64,000 nucleotides of DNA from Streptomyces hokutonensis. Lineage in GTDB: Bacteria; Actinomycetota; Actinomycetes; Streptomycetales; Streptomycetaceae. The stretch is from NCBI RefSeq assembly GCF_000376565.1, contig NZ_BARG01000068.1, forward strand, positions 62,001 to 126,000. Direction: 5' to 3'. The position numbers and the translations under genes were made by a program. The notes below the pieces were generated by a model that was given only the letters and a program-made list of their open reading frames with translations, did no database searches and was not told the DNA's origin. Positions 25,139 to 32,833 of this stretch are shown one piece after another. Each line of letters begins with the position of its first letter. Positions within the stretch are counted from its first letter, which is position 1.

Positions 25139-26527
25139 ATGGCAACAACGGACTACTCGACGTCCGTCCCTTTCAGGGAGGTGACGGACCGTCACGGCCG
25201 CGTGTACCGCATCGGCGAATCCGATGTCGACATCATGGGCCGTACCCGCAAGTGGATGGTCGTCCTGCCCTGGGTGGGGATGATGGGCATCAGTTCCGCC
25301 GAGTACGCGTTCACGTCGGCGGAGGACACGCTCCACGACGCGCATCTGTGGAGCAGTGGGCACATCTTCTGGCTGATGGGCGTCTGGGTGTTCTTCCAGG
25401 CGGCCATGGCCTTCCCCGCCGGGCAGTTGCGGGAGAGCGGCCGGCTTCCGGCCCGTACGGCCATGTTGATCGGCGCGCTCGGCACGCTGCTGGGCTATCT
25501 GGCACTGGCGTTCGCGCCGAACGTGCTCGTCGCGTACCTGGGATTCGGTATGTGCAGCGGCATCGGCGCCGGTCTTGTGTATGCGACCTGCGTGAACATG
25601 GTCGGCAAGTGGTATCCGGAGCGCAAGGGCGGCAAGACCGGCTTCGTGAACGGCGGATTCGCCTACGGGTCCGTGCCGTTCGTGTTCCTGTTCACCTCGG
25701 TGCTGGATCTCGGCAACTACAAAGTGCTGCTCAGCCTGGTCGGTGTCGGGCTGTGTCTGGTGGTGGCGTCGGCCGGCTGGTTCTTCCGTGATCCGCCGAA
25801 GAACTGGTGGCCCGCGCACGTCGATCCGCTGAAGGCGGCCCAGGACCCCAGGATCCGGCGGGCGTTGGAGAAGAACCCGCCGGCGGTCAAGCAGTACACC
25901 CCGAGGGAGGCCGCCCGTACGCCCGTGCTCTGGATGATGTGGTTCTGTCTGCTGTGCACGGCCGGCATCAACATCTTCGGCATCGCCTTCCAGGTGCCGT
26001 TCGGCAAGGACATGGGCTTCGCGGGCGGGATCGTGGCCACGGCGATGTCCCTGAAGGCGATCGTGAACGGCACCGGGCGCGGAGTCATCGGCTGGATCTC
26101 GGACCGTTTCGGCCGCCGTCACACGCTGATCATCGTATGCATTGTGCTGGGTACCGCCCAGTTCGGTGTGCTGGTCTCGGGCCAGATGGGCAGCATGCCG
26201 TTCTTCCTGTTCTGCTCCATGGTCTCGGGTTTCGGCGGCGGGGCGATCTTCCCGCTGTTCGCGGCCATGACGGCGGACTACTTCGGTGAGAACAACAACG
26301 CCAGCAACTACGGGATGGTCTACAGCTCGAAGCTGATCTCGGGGCTCGTCGGCTCCGGTCTGGGCGCGGTCGTCGTCGGTGAGTGGGACTACCACGGCGC
26401 GTTCGTGCTGGCCGGTTCCGTGGGTCTGGCCTCCGCGGTGCTGGCGCTCTTCCTCAAGGCTCCGGGCAGGCCCAGCGCCCGGCGTATCGCCCCCAACCCG
26501 CAACCGCTCGGCGAGGAGATGGCGTGA
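25139..26527 (+). CDS. OFA-family MFS oxalate/formate carrier 1
   Basis: A 462-residue 12-helix transporter, ATG at 25139. A soluble N-terminal lead (PFREVTDRHGRVYRIGESDVDIMGRTRK) precedes helix 1. The first half contains IGAGLVYATCVNMVGKWYPERKGGKTGFVNGGFAYGS, characteristic of OxlT-like carriers. The central cytoplasmic loop has FFRDPPKNWWPAHVDP; the second half has GWISDRFGRRHTL and FGGGAIFPLFAAMTADYFGENNNASNYG. It is expected to exchange oxalate or formate across the membrane. It is paired with a second carrier 1 bp downstream, about half identical by eye; a heterologous pair or division of substrates is possible. Confidence 0.9.
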   Translation: MATTDYSTSVPFREVTDRHGRVYRIGESDVDIMGRTRKWMVVLPWVGMMGISSAEYAFTSAEDTLHDAHLWSSGHIFWLMGVWVFFQAAMAFPAGQLRESGRLPARTAMLIGALGTLLGYLALAFAPNVLVAYLGFGMCSGIGAGLVYATCVNMVGKWYPERKGGKTGFVNGGFAYGSVPFVFLFTSVLDLGNYKVLLSLVGVGLCLVVASAGWFFRDPPKNWWPAHVDPLKAAQDPRIRRALEKNPPAVKQYTPREAARTPVLWMMWFCLLCTAGINIFGIAFQVPFGKDMGFAGGIVATAMSLKAIVNGTGRGVIGWISDRFGRRHTLIIVCIVLGTAQFGVLVSGQMGSMPFFLFCSMVSGFGGGAIFPLFAAMTADYFGENNNASNYGMVYSSKLISGLVGSGLGAVVVGEWDYHGAFVLAGSVGLASAVLALFLKAPGRPSARRIAPNPQPLGEEMA

Positions 26528-26528
26528 C

Positions 26529-27926
26529 ATGACCGCAGATCCCATCACCACGAACGAATCCGGCGCCGCGAACCGTCCCTACCGTGAAGTGACCGACGCC
26601 AACGGCCGCATATACCGCGTCGGCGAGACCGACCGCGACATCCTCGGCCACTCACGCAAGATCATGATCTATCTGCCATGGATCGCCATGATGGCGATCA
26701 GTGTCTTCGAGTACGCGTACGGCTCGGCGGAGGACACCCTGTCCAGCGCGCACGGCTGGACGCAGAGCAACACCTTCTGGATCCTGAGTGTGTGGGTCTT
26801 CTTCCAGGCCGGCATCGCCTTCCCGGCGGGCTGGCTGCGGGAGAAGGGCATCCTGACGGCCCGCAAGGCGATGTACACCGGCTCGGTGCTGTGCGTGATC
26901 GGTTTCCTCGCGCTGTCCCACCTGGACAACGTGTGGCTGGCGATCATCGGCTTCGGCGTGATCGGCGGCATCGGCGCCGGACTGGTCTACGCGACGTGCA
27001 TCAACATGGTCGGCAAGTGGTTCCCCGAACGGCGGGGCGCCCGCACCGGGTTCGTCAACGGCGGCTTCGCGTACGGCTCGCTGCCGTTCATCTTCATCTT
27101 CAACTACGCCTTCGACACCGGGAATTACCACCGGGTCCTGGATCTGATCGGCTGTTACATCCTGATCGTGGTGTTCGGGTGCGCGTTCTTCTTCAAGGAC
27201 CCGCCGAAGAACTGGTGGCCCGCCGACATCGATCCGCTGACCTACGGCGGCAACGACAAGAGCGCGACGAGCCTCGCCAAGAACCCCCCTGCGGTACGGC
27301 AGTTCACCCCCAAGGAGGCCATCCGCACCGGCATGCTGCCGCTCATGTGGCTGTCGATCGTGCTGACCGCCGGGGTGTCGATCTTCGGGATCTCCTTCCA
27401 GGTCGACTTCGCGAAGGACGTGGGCTTCGGCCCGCTGGTGGCGGCCTCGTCGATGGGCGTCATGGCCGTCATCAACGGCATCGGCCGCGCGGTGGTCGGC
27501 TGGCTGTCCGACCTGTGGGGCCGCAAACTCACCCTGGTCTTCGTCATCGTCGTCCTGGGCCTCGCCCAGTTCGGCGTGATCTGGGCCGGCCATCTGCGCA
27601 GCGAGTGGCTGTTCCTGTTCTTCGCGTTCCTCTCCGGTTTCGGCGGCGGCGCCTTCTACCCGATGTTCGCCGCACTGACCCCGGACTACTTCGGCGAGAA
27701 CTTCAACGCCACCAACTACGGCCTGGTGTACAGCGGAAAGCTCATCAGCGGCCTGTTCGGCGGCGGCCTCGGCTCGATGGTGGTGGCCGCCTGGGGCTAC
27801 AACGGCGCCTACGCACTGGCCGGCGGCGTCTCGATGGTGGCGGCGGCGATCGCGCTGCTGCTGCGCCAACCGGGGCGCGGGGACCGGGAGTCGGCGCCCG
27901 TTCCCCAACCGCAGCCCGCGACCTGA
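26529..27926 (+). CDS. OFA-family MFS oxalate/formate carrier 2
   Basis: A 465-residue paralogue of the preceding carrier, with its start one base after the upstream stop, so translation is probably coupled. It shares the N-terminal lead (YREVTDANGRIYRVGETDRDILGHSRK), the IGAGLVYATCINMVGKWFPERRGARTGFVNGGFAYGS block, the DPPKNWWPADIDP loop and the C-terminal FGGGAFYPMFAALTPDYFGENFNATNYG block. The two arose by tandem duplication and have diverged, mainly in membrane segments. Neither pair member has a neighbouring small-subunit gene, unlike carrier 3. A strong hairpin closes the operon. Confidence 0.9.
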   Translation: MTADPITTNESGAANRPYREVTDANGRIYRVGETDRDILGHSRKIMIYLPWIAMMAISVFEYAYGSAEDTLSSAHGWTQSNTFWILSVWVFFQAGIAFPAGWLREKGILTARKAMYTGSVLCVIGFLALSHLDNVWLAIIGFGVIGGIGAGLVYATCINMVGKWFPERRGARTGFVNGGFAYGSLPFIFIFNYAFDTGNYHRVLDLIGCYILIVVFGCAFFFKDPPKNWWPADIDPLTYGGNDKSATSLAKNPPAVRQFTPKEAIRTGMLPLMWLSIVLTAGVSIFGISFQVDFAKDVGFGPLVAASSMGVMAVINGIGRAVVGWLSDLWGRKLTLVFVIVVLGLAQFGVIWAGHLRSEWLFLFFAFLSGFGGGAFYPMFAALTPDYFGENFNATNYGLVYSGKLISGLFGGGLGSMVVAAWGYNGAYALAGGVSMVAAAIALLLRQPGRGDRESAPVPQPQPAT

Positions 27927-27970
27927 CAGTTCGTCCCACGGCACGGCCAAAGACCTGTCCGGTCCTACCC

Positions 27971-28000
27971 GATGGCCCTCCTCAATACGGGAGGGCCATC
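27971..28000. terminator. Bidirectional terminator
   Basis: GATGGCCCTCC, an 8-base loop, GGAGGGCCATC: perfect 10-11-bp stem between the end of carrier 2 and the convergent GntR gene. Confidence 0.75.
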
Positions 28001-28043
28001 GCCGCCTTCGGAACCTGTCGGTGCGTCAGAAGCCTTGTGGGGC

Positions 28044-28721
28044 TCAGGACTTCTCGCGCTCGTGGTACGACCGCCGGGTGTGCTCGGTGTGTTCGCGCAT
28101 CAGGAGGCTCGCGCGCAGTTCGTCGCGGGCCTCGATCGCGTCGATCAGGTGACGGTGCTCGATCCAGGACGTCAGGCCGCGCTGCCGGGCCACCGGCGTG
28201 TAGTACCAGCGGACGCGGCGGTCGACCTGTGCGGCGAGTTCGGCGAGAACCGCGTTGCCGGCCAGTTCCATGACCTTGGCGTGGAAGCGGGCGTTCATGG
28301 CGACGGCGGCGTCCACGTCGTCCGCGTCGACGGCCCGCTCACCCTCCGCGCAGAGTTCCCGGAGGACGGCGATGCCGGCGCTGCCCGCGTCGGCGGCGGC
28401 CAGGCGGGCGGCCTCGGCCTCCAACAGGGTGCGTACGGTGAGGAGTTGGTCGGCCTCCTCCTCCGTCGGCTCGTGCACGAACGCGCCCTGGGCGGGCCGC
28501 AGATCGACCCAGCCCTCGGTGTTGAGCCGCTGGAGCGCCTCCCGCACGGGCTGCCGGGACACTCCGAGGTGCCCGGCGAGTTCGCTCTCGACGAGGTGCT
28601 GGCCGGGCTGCAGGGCGCGCGTGGTGATGAGTTCGAGCAGCGCCTCGTAGACACGGTCGCGCAGCGGGCCCGGGCGTTCCAGCTTGGGCACCGCCCCCTG
28701 CGGCAGTCCTTGCGACAACAT
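28044..28721 (-). CDS. GntR-family regulator with FCD domain
   Basis: A 225-residue regulator from ATG 28721 (MLSQGLPQG); upstream in-frame ATGs at 28745 and 28787 exist. The winged helix is LRDRVYEALLELITTRALQPGQHLVESELAGHLGVSRQPVREALQRLNTEGWVDL, a textbook GntR HTH. The C-terminal FCD all-helical domain includes the metal/ligand residues (FHAKVMELAGNAVL; EHRHLIDAIEARDELRAS). FCD regulators bind organic acids such as glycolate, pyruvate or sugar acids. Its own upstream region holds ATTGTCTA.CGTCTACAGT and two ACAGTAGCC copies. Related sequence appears ahead of carrier 3. It is the likely regulator of the oxalate island. Confidence 0.9.
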   Translation of the reverse strand: MLSQGLPQGAVPKLERPGPLRDRVYEALLELITTRALQPGQHLVESELAGHLGVSRQPVREALQRLNTEGWVDLRPAQGAFVHEPTEEEADQLLTVRTLLEAEAARLAAADAGSAGIAVLRELCAEGERAVDADDVDAAVAMNARFHAKVMELAGNAVLAELAAQVDRRVRWYYTPVARQRGLTSWIEHRHLIDAIEARDELRASLLMREHTEHTRRSYHEREKS

Positions 28722-28753
28722 CGCGGTCCCCCTCCTGGGCAACATCGGCATTT

Positions 28754-28767
28754 TGCAGACAGTAGCC
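28754..28767. promoter_or_regulatory. Putative GntR site, ACAGTAGCC type
   Basis: TGCAGACAGTAGCC, 33 bp upstream of the regulator ATG. It matches TGCATACAGTAGCC (22154-22167) in frc at 13 of 14 positions. Confidence 0.45.
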
Positions 28768-28806
28768 AGCAGACAATGGCCGTACACGGCCGTACGACCA
28801 AGTATC

Positions 28807-28844
28807 GATTGTCTATCGTCTACAGTCTACGGCGCACAGTAGCC
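28807..28844. promoter_or_regulatory. Putative GntR site cluster
   Basis: Contains ATTGTCTATCG, TCTACAGTCTAC and GCGCACAGTAGCC in succession. ATTGTCTACAGT on the reverse strand recurs at 31591-31604, upstream of carrier 3. Candidate operator and promoter region of the regulator. Confidence 0.5.
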
Positions 28845-28902
28845 AGAGGGTGCGGGAGTCGACCTCGTCACATCCAGGGTCACACCTGAGCGTCCGCGCA
28901 GG

Positions 28903-29841
28903 TCACGGACACCGCACGACCTGACCGGCGTACGACAGATTCCCGCCGAAGCCGAACAGCAGGACGGGGTCGCCGGTGCGGACGGCTCCTTGTTCGACGA
29001 GCTTCGAGAACGCGAGGGGGATGCTGGCGGCGGAGGTGTTGCCCGATTGGATGACATCGCGGGCGACGACCGCGTTGACGGCGCCGATCTTCTCGGCGAG
29101 GGGCTCGATGATACGCAGGTTCGCCTGGTGGAGGACCACACCGGCGAGGTCGGCGGGGGTGAGGCCGGCCTTCTCGCAGGCCTTGCGGGCGATGGACGGG
29201 AGCTGGGTGGTGGCCCAGCGGTAGACGCTCTGGCCCTCCTGCGCGAACCGCGGGGGCGTGCCCTCGATCCGTACCGCGTGGCCCATCTCGGGCACGGATC
29301 CCCACAGGACCGGTCCAATGCCTGGTTCGTCGGCGGCCTCCACGACGGCCGCGCCCGCTCCGTCACCGACGAGGACACAGGTCGTACGGTCGCTCCAGTC
29401 GGTGACCTCGGACATCTTGTCGGCGCCGATGACCAGGGCCCGTACGGCCGCTCCCGCGCGGACGGCGTGGTCGGCGGTGGCGAGGGCGTGGGTGAAGCCG
29501 GCGCACACGACGTTGACGTCCATGGCGGCCGGCGAGGGGATGCCGAGGCGGGCGGCGACGCGGGCGGCCATGTTCGGGGAGCGGTCGATGGCCGTGGAGG
29601 TGGCGACCAGGACGAGGTCGATGTCCCCGGGCGTCAGACCGGCGGCGGCCAGCGCCTTGGCGGCGGCGTGCGCGGCCAGCTCGTCGACGGGCTCGTCCGG
29701 TCCGGCGATGTGCCGGGTCTTGATGCCGACCCGGGAGGTGATCCACTCGTCACTGGTGTCGACCATGCCCGCCAGGTCCTCGTTGGTGAGTACCTTGGCG
29801 GGCTGGTAGTGGCCGACGGCGGCGATCCGCGTGCCGTTCAT
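28903..29841 (-). CDS. FabH-like 3-oxoacyl-ACP synthase III
   Basis: A 312-residue thiolase-fold condensing enzyme from ATG 29841. The catalytic triad is clear: Cys in DVNVVCAGFTHAL (about residue 112), His in GVVLHQANLRIIEP, Asn in IQSGNTSAASIPLAF. FabH enzymes condense an acyl-CoA starter with malonyl-ACP; related ones esterify or transfer acyl groups. No ACP, malonyltransferase or ketoreductase is nearby, so this is not part of a fatty-acid or polyketide operon. It lies between the 44-residue carrier partner and the GntR gene on the same strand. Why an acyl-CoA-using synthase belongs here is unclear. Confidence 0.9.
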   Translation of the reverse strand: MNGTRIAAVGHYQPAKVLTNEDLAGMVDTSDEWITSRVGIKTRHIAGPDEPVDELAAHAAAKALAAAGLTPGDIDLVLVATSTAIDRSPNMAARVAARLGIPSPAAMDVNVVCAGFTHALATADHAVRAGAAVRALVIGADKMSEVTDWSDRTTCVLVGDGAGAAVVEAADEPGIGPVLWGSVPEMGHAVRIEGTPPRFAQEGQSVYRWATTQLPSIARKACEKAGLTPADLAGVVLHQANLRIIEPLAEKIGAVNAVVARDVIQSGNTSAASIPLAFSKLVEQGAVRTGDPVLLFGFGGNLSYAGQVVRCP

Positions 29842-29991
29842 TGGGTGGTCCCCCTCGTTGCCTTGGGTAGCGGGATCCACCAGTCTTGCCAGTGACTCGC
29901 GGGTACGACGGCAGGTGATGCCACAGGAAACTGCCGTCCGGGTTGTCGGCTTCTGTCATCCGTCCTGTGGTCGACGGTATGCACCGAACAT

Positions 29992-30126
29992 TCAGCCGGT
30001 GAACAGCTGCTTCGCCTTGAGGATCAGTTCGTAGAGGCCGTAGACGAGGGGTGCGCCGACCCAGAGCCAGGCGAAGGCGATCAGCGGTCGTCGGTCAGGC
30101 GGGCTCTGACTGCTGTCGTTCGACAT
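29992..30126 (-). CDS. 44-residue MFS transporter small subunit (single-helix protein)
   Basis: A short gene below the usual length cut-off. It encodes a hydrophilic N terminus (MSNDSSQSPPDRRP) and one transmembrane helix, LIAFAWLWVGAPLVYGLYEL, ending ILKAKQLFTG. A strong ribosome-binding site GAGGGAGG (30133-30140) lies 6 bp before the ATG. It overlaps the last 32 bp of the OFA carrier gene in another frame, so translation is coupled. Short proteins of this W..G.PL..G.Y...LKA..LF type are known to be encoded beside OFA carriers and annotated as MFS small subunits. It probably binds the carrier in the membrane. Confidence 0.82.
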   Translation of the reverse strand: MSNDSSQSPPDRRPLIAFAWLWVGAPLVYGLYELILKAKQLFTG

Positions 30127-31438
30127 CGGCGGCCTCCCTCTGGGCGGGGATGTGGTGGCGGGCGTCGACGGGGCGGACGAGTTCGTTGGCGACGAACCCG
30201 ATGACGAGCAGCCCGATCATGATGATGAAGGAGGTGTCGTAGAGGGAGGCACCGTGTTTGCCGGCGTCCTTCTGGTGGTCGGCGATCCAGTTCACGATCA
30301 GCGGTCCGAGGACACCGGCGAGGGACCAGGCGGTGAGCAGCCGGCCGTGGATCGCGCCGACCTGGTAGGTCCCGAAGAGGTCCTTCAGGTACGCGGGTAC
30401 GGTCGCGAAGCCGCCGCCGTAGAAGGAGAGGATCACCAGCGCGCACAGGATGAACAGCGGCTTCGAGGAGTCGCCGAACAGGGCGATGAGCGCGTACATG
30501 ACGGCGCCGACGCCCAGGTAGACGCGGTAGATGTTCTTGCGGCCGATCAGGTCGGAGGTCGACGACCAGCCGATGCGGCCCGCCATGTTGGCGGCGGAGA
30601 GCAGTGCGACAAAGCCGGCGGCGGCCGACACCGAGACCGGTGTGGAGGTGTCCGCGAAGAAGTCCGTGATCATCGGGGCGGCCTTCTCCAGGATGCCGAT
30701 GCCCGCGGTCACGTTCATGCACAGGACGACCCACAGGCACCAGAACTGCGGGGTGCGCACGGCGCTGTTGGCGGAGACCTGTACGCCGGTGAGGGCGGGG
30801 GCGCCGGCCGTGTTCGCCGGGTCCTGGGAGCCTTCGACGCGCGGCACCCGTACGAGCAGCACGCCGAGTGTCATGAAGACCGCATACGAAAGACCGAGTA
30901 CGAGGAAGGTCTGCGCGATGCCGGTGTTGTCGGAGCCGAACGACTTCAGCATCTGAGCGGACCACGGGGAGGCGATGAGCGCGCCGCCGCCGAAGCCCAT
31001 GATGGCGATGCCGGTGGCCATGCCGGGCCGGTCCGGGAACCACTTGATCAGGGTCGAGACCGGTGAGATGTAGCCGATGCCGAGGCCGATGCCGCCGACG
31101 AAGCCGTAGCCGAGGACGATCAGCCAGAACTGCTTGGTCTCCGCGCCCAGTGCGGAGATCAGGAAGCCGGAGGAGAAGCAGATCAGGGCGACGGTCATCG
31201 CCCAGCGCGGTCCGTTGCGTTCGACGAGGGTGCCGCCGAACGCGGCCGAGAGGCCGAGCATGACGATGGCGAGCTGGAAGGGCAGCGCGCTCTGCGTGCC
31301 GCTGAGGTTCAGTGAGGATTCGAGCGGCGGCTTGAAGACGCTCCAGGCGTAGGCCTGGCCGATGGAGAGGTGCACCGAGAGGGCGGCGGGGGGAACCAGC
31401 CAGCGGCTCCACGCCGGGGGTGCTACTGGGGGACTCAT
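30095..31438 (-). CDS. OFA-family MFS carrier 3
   Basis: A 447-residue carrier from ATG 31438 (MSPPVAPPAWSRWLVPPAALSVHLSIGQAYAWSVF). That opening and VGGIGLGIGYISPVSTLIKWFPDRPGMATGIAIMGFGGGALIASP are hallmarks of OFA/L-lactate or oxalate:formate antiporters, closer to Oxalobacter OxlT than carriers 1 and 2. Twelve helices are visible, with GRIGWSSTSDLIGRKNIYR in the second half. The 3' end overlaps the small-subunit gene. Divergent from a ketopantoate-reductase-like gene across 269 bp that carry a GntR-like site. Confidence 0.9.
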   Translation of the reverse strand: MSPPVAPPAWSRWLVPPAALSVHLSIGQAYAWSVFKPPLESSLNLSGTQSALPFQLAIVMLGLSAAFGGTLVERNGPRWAMTVALICFSSGFLISALGAETKQFWLIVLGYGFVGGIGLGIGYISPVSTLIKWFPDRPGMATGIAIMGFGGGALIASPWSAQMLKSFGSDNTGIAQTFLVLGLSYAVFMTLGVLLVRVPRVEGSQDPANTAGAPALTGVQVSANSAVRTPQFWCLWVVLCMNVTAGIGILEKAAPMITDFFADTSTPVSVSAAAGFVALLSAANMAGRIGWSSTSDLIGRKNIYRVYLGVGAVMYALIALFGDSSKPLFILCALVILSFYGGGFATVPAYLKDLFGTYQVGAIHGRLLTAWSLAGVLGPLIVNWIADHQKDAGKHGASLYDTSFIIMIGLLVIGFVANELVRPVDARHHIPAQREAADVERQQSEPA

Positions 31439-31588
31439 GATCCCGGACGGTAGGGAGTGACAGGGGAGTTGAGAAGGCGGCGCGTCGACCGTGTGCGATG
31501 AGCGGTATGCAGAATGCGCCGAACGGTCGCCGCCGGAACGGTAGTTGACGCAACGGTCGCTGTCCGAACCCTTGCCGACCCTCGACTC

Positions 31589-31622
31589 CATACTGTAGAC
31601 AATATTTCGTCGACACTGTTCG
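31589..31622. promoter_or_regulatory. Putative operator in the carrier 3 / reductase divergent region
   Basis: CATACTGTAGACAAT followed by ATTTCGTCGACACTG. Reverse-strand ATTGTCTACAGTATGG matches the GntR promoter motif, and the second half matches the sucC/oxc promoter repeat. The remainder of 31439-31707 shows no gene. Confidence 0.55.
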
Positions 31623-31707
31623 GCTGCCTTCCGCACCGACCGGACGGCAGCCACGGCAGCACGGCAGCCACCTCCGCGGTACTCCCTCGACCGAACGGAG
31701 AGTCCCA

Positions 31708-32679
31708 GTGAAAGTCGCAGTCCTCGGCGCCGGTGCGATCGGCGCCTATGTCGGCGCCTCGCTCCACCGTGCGGGCGCCGATGTGCATCTCGTCGCCCGT
31801 GGACCGCATCTCGCGGCCATGAGGCAGCACGGCGTCCAAGTCCTGAGTCCCCGCGGCGACTTCACCGTCCGCACCCATGCCACCGACGACCCGGCGGAGA
31901 TCGGCCCGGTCGACTTCGTCCTCCTCGGTCTGAAGGCCAACTCGTACGCGGCGTGCGGGCCGCTCATCGAGCCCCTGCTGCACGACACCACGGCGGTGGT
32001 GGCGGCCCAGAACGGCATCCCGTGGTGGTACTTCCACGCGCACGGCGGCCCCTACGACGGGCAGCGCGTCGAGAGTGTGGACCCGGGCGGCGCCGTCAGC
32101 GCGGTGCTCGCACCCGAGCGGGCCGTCGGCTGTGTCGTCTACGCGGCGACGGAGCTCGCGGGACCGGGAGTTGTGCGCCATCTCGAGGGCACCCGGTTCT
32201 CGATCGGGGAGCCCGACCGGAGCGTCTCGGGGCGCTGTCTCGCGCTGAGCGAGGCCATGCAGGCGGGCGGGTTGAAGTGCCCGGTCGAGCCGGAGCTGCG
32301 CAACGACATCTGGCTCAAGCTGCTCGGCAACATCTCCTTCAACCCGATCAGCGCGCTGGCCCGCGCCACCATGCGGCAGATGTGTCTGCACGGCGGCACC
32401 CGCAGGGTCATCGAGATCATGATGACCGAGACGCTGTCCGTCGCCGAGGCGCTGGGCTGCGAGGTCGGCGTCTCCATCGAGCGGCGGCTCGCGGGCGCGG
32501 AGCGCGTCGGCGACCACCGCACCTCGACGCTCCAGGACCTGGAGCGCGGCAAGCCGCTCGAACTCGACGTACTGCTCGCGGCCGTCGTCGAGTTGGCGGA
32601 GATCACCGGCGTGGAGGTGCCCACCCTGCGCACCGTGCACGCCATCTCGGACCTGCTGGCGCTGAGGAGCGCCGCATGA
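31708..32679 (+). CDS. 2-dehydropantoate 2-reductase family protein
   Basis: A 323-residue NADPH-dependent reductase from GTG 31708. The N-terminal Rossmann motif is VAVLGAGAIGAYVGASLHRAGADVHLVARG; the C-terminal helical domain has the catalytic-Lys/Asn block IWLKLLGNISFNPISALARATM. The PanE/ApbA family reduces ketopantoate, which feeds pantothenate and coenzyme A. Many streptomycete paralogues act on other 2-oxo acids. In a cluster that consumes CoA thioesters of C2 acids, reduction of a small 2-oxo acid is also plausible. Probably regulated with carrier 3. A hairpin follows. Confidence 0.85.
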   Translation: MKVAVLGAGAIGAYVGASLHRAGADVHLVARGPHLAAMRQHGVQVLSPRGDFTVRTHATDDPAEIGPVDFVLLGLKANSYAACGPLIEPLLHDTTAVVAAQNGIPWWYFHAHGGPYDGQRVESVDPGGAVSAVLAPERAVGCVVYAATELAGPGVVRHLEGTRFSIGEPDRSVSGRCLALSEAMQAGGLKCPVEPELRNDIWLKLLGNISFNPISALARATMRQMCLHGGTRRVIEIMMTETLSVAEALGCEVGVSIERRLAGAERVGDHRTSTLQDLERGKPLELDVLLAAVVELAEITGVEVPTLRTVHAISDLLALRSAA

Positions 32680-32687
32680 GGAGGAGC

Positions 32688-32708
32688 GGGTGGGCCGCCG
32701 GCCCACCC
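32688..32708 (+). terminator. Hairpin after the reductase gene
   Basis: GGGTGGGC-CGCCG-GCCCACCC, perfect 8-bp stem 8 bp past the stop, no T run. The 154-bp gap before fdhD also contains a GGGTCACC/GGGTGACC inverted repeat. Confidence 0.5.
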
Positions 32709-32833
32709 GGCACGTGCAGGACAATGAGAGCGTGAGGGTCACCCACCGCACAACAGCCGGGTGACCTACGGCGACTTTCGCAGCAAGGGCCGCTTCGGCC
32801 ACCAGCACGTACAGAACCGGGGCTGATCAGGAC

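Noticed and set aside
28903..29841. Biosynthetic gene cluster suggested by the FabH-like gene
   Set aside because: No ACP, acyltransferase, ketoreductase, NRPS or PKS module is nearby, and its neighbours are carriers and an FCD regulator.
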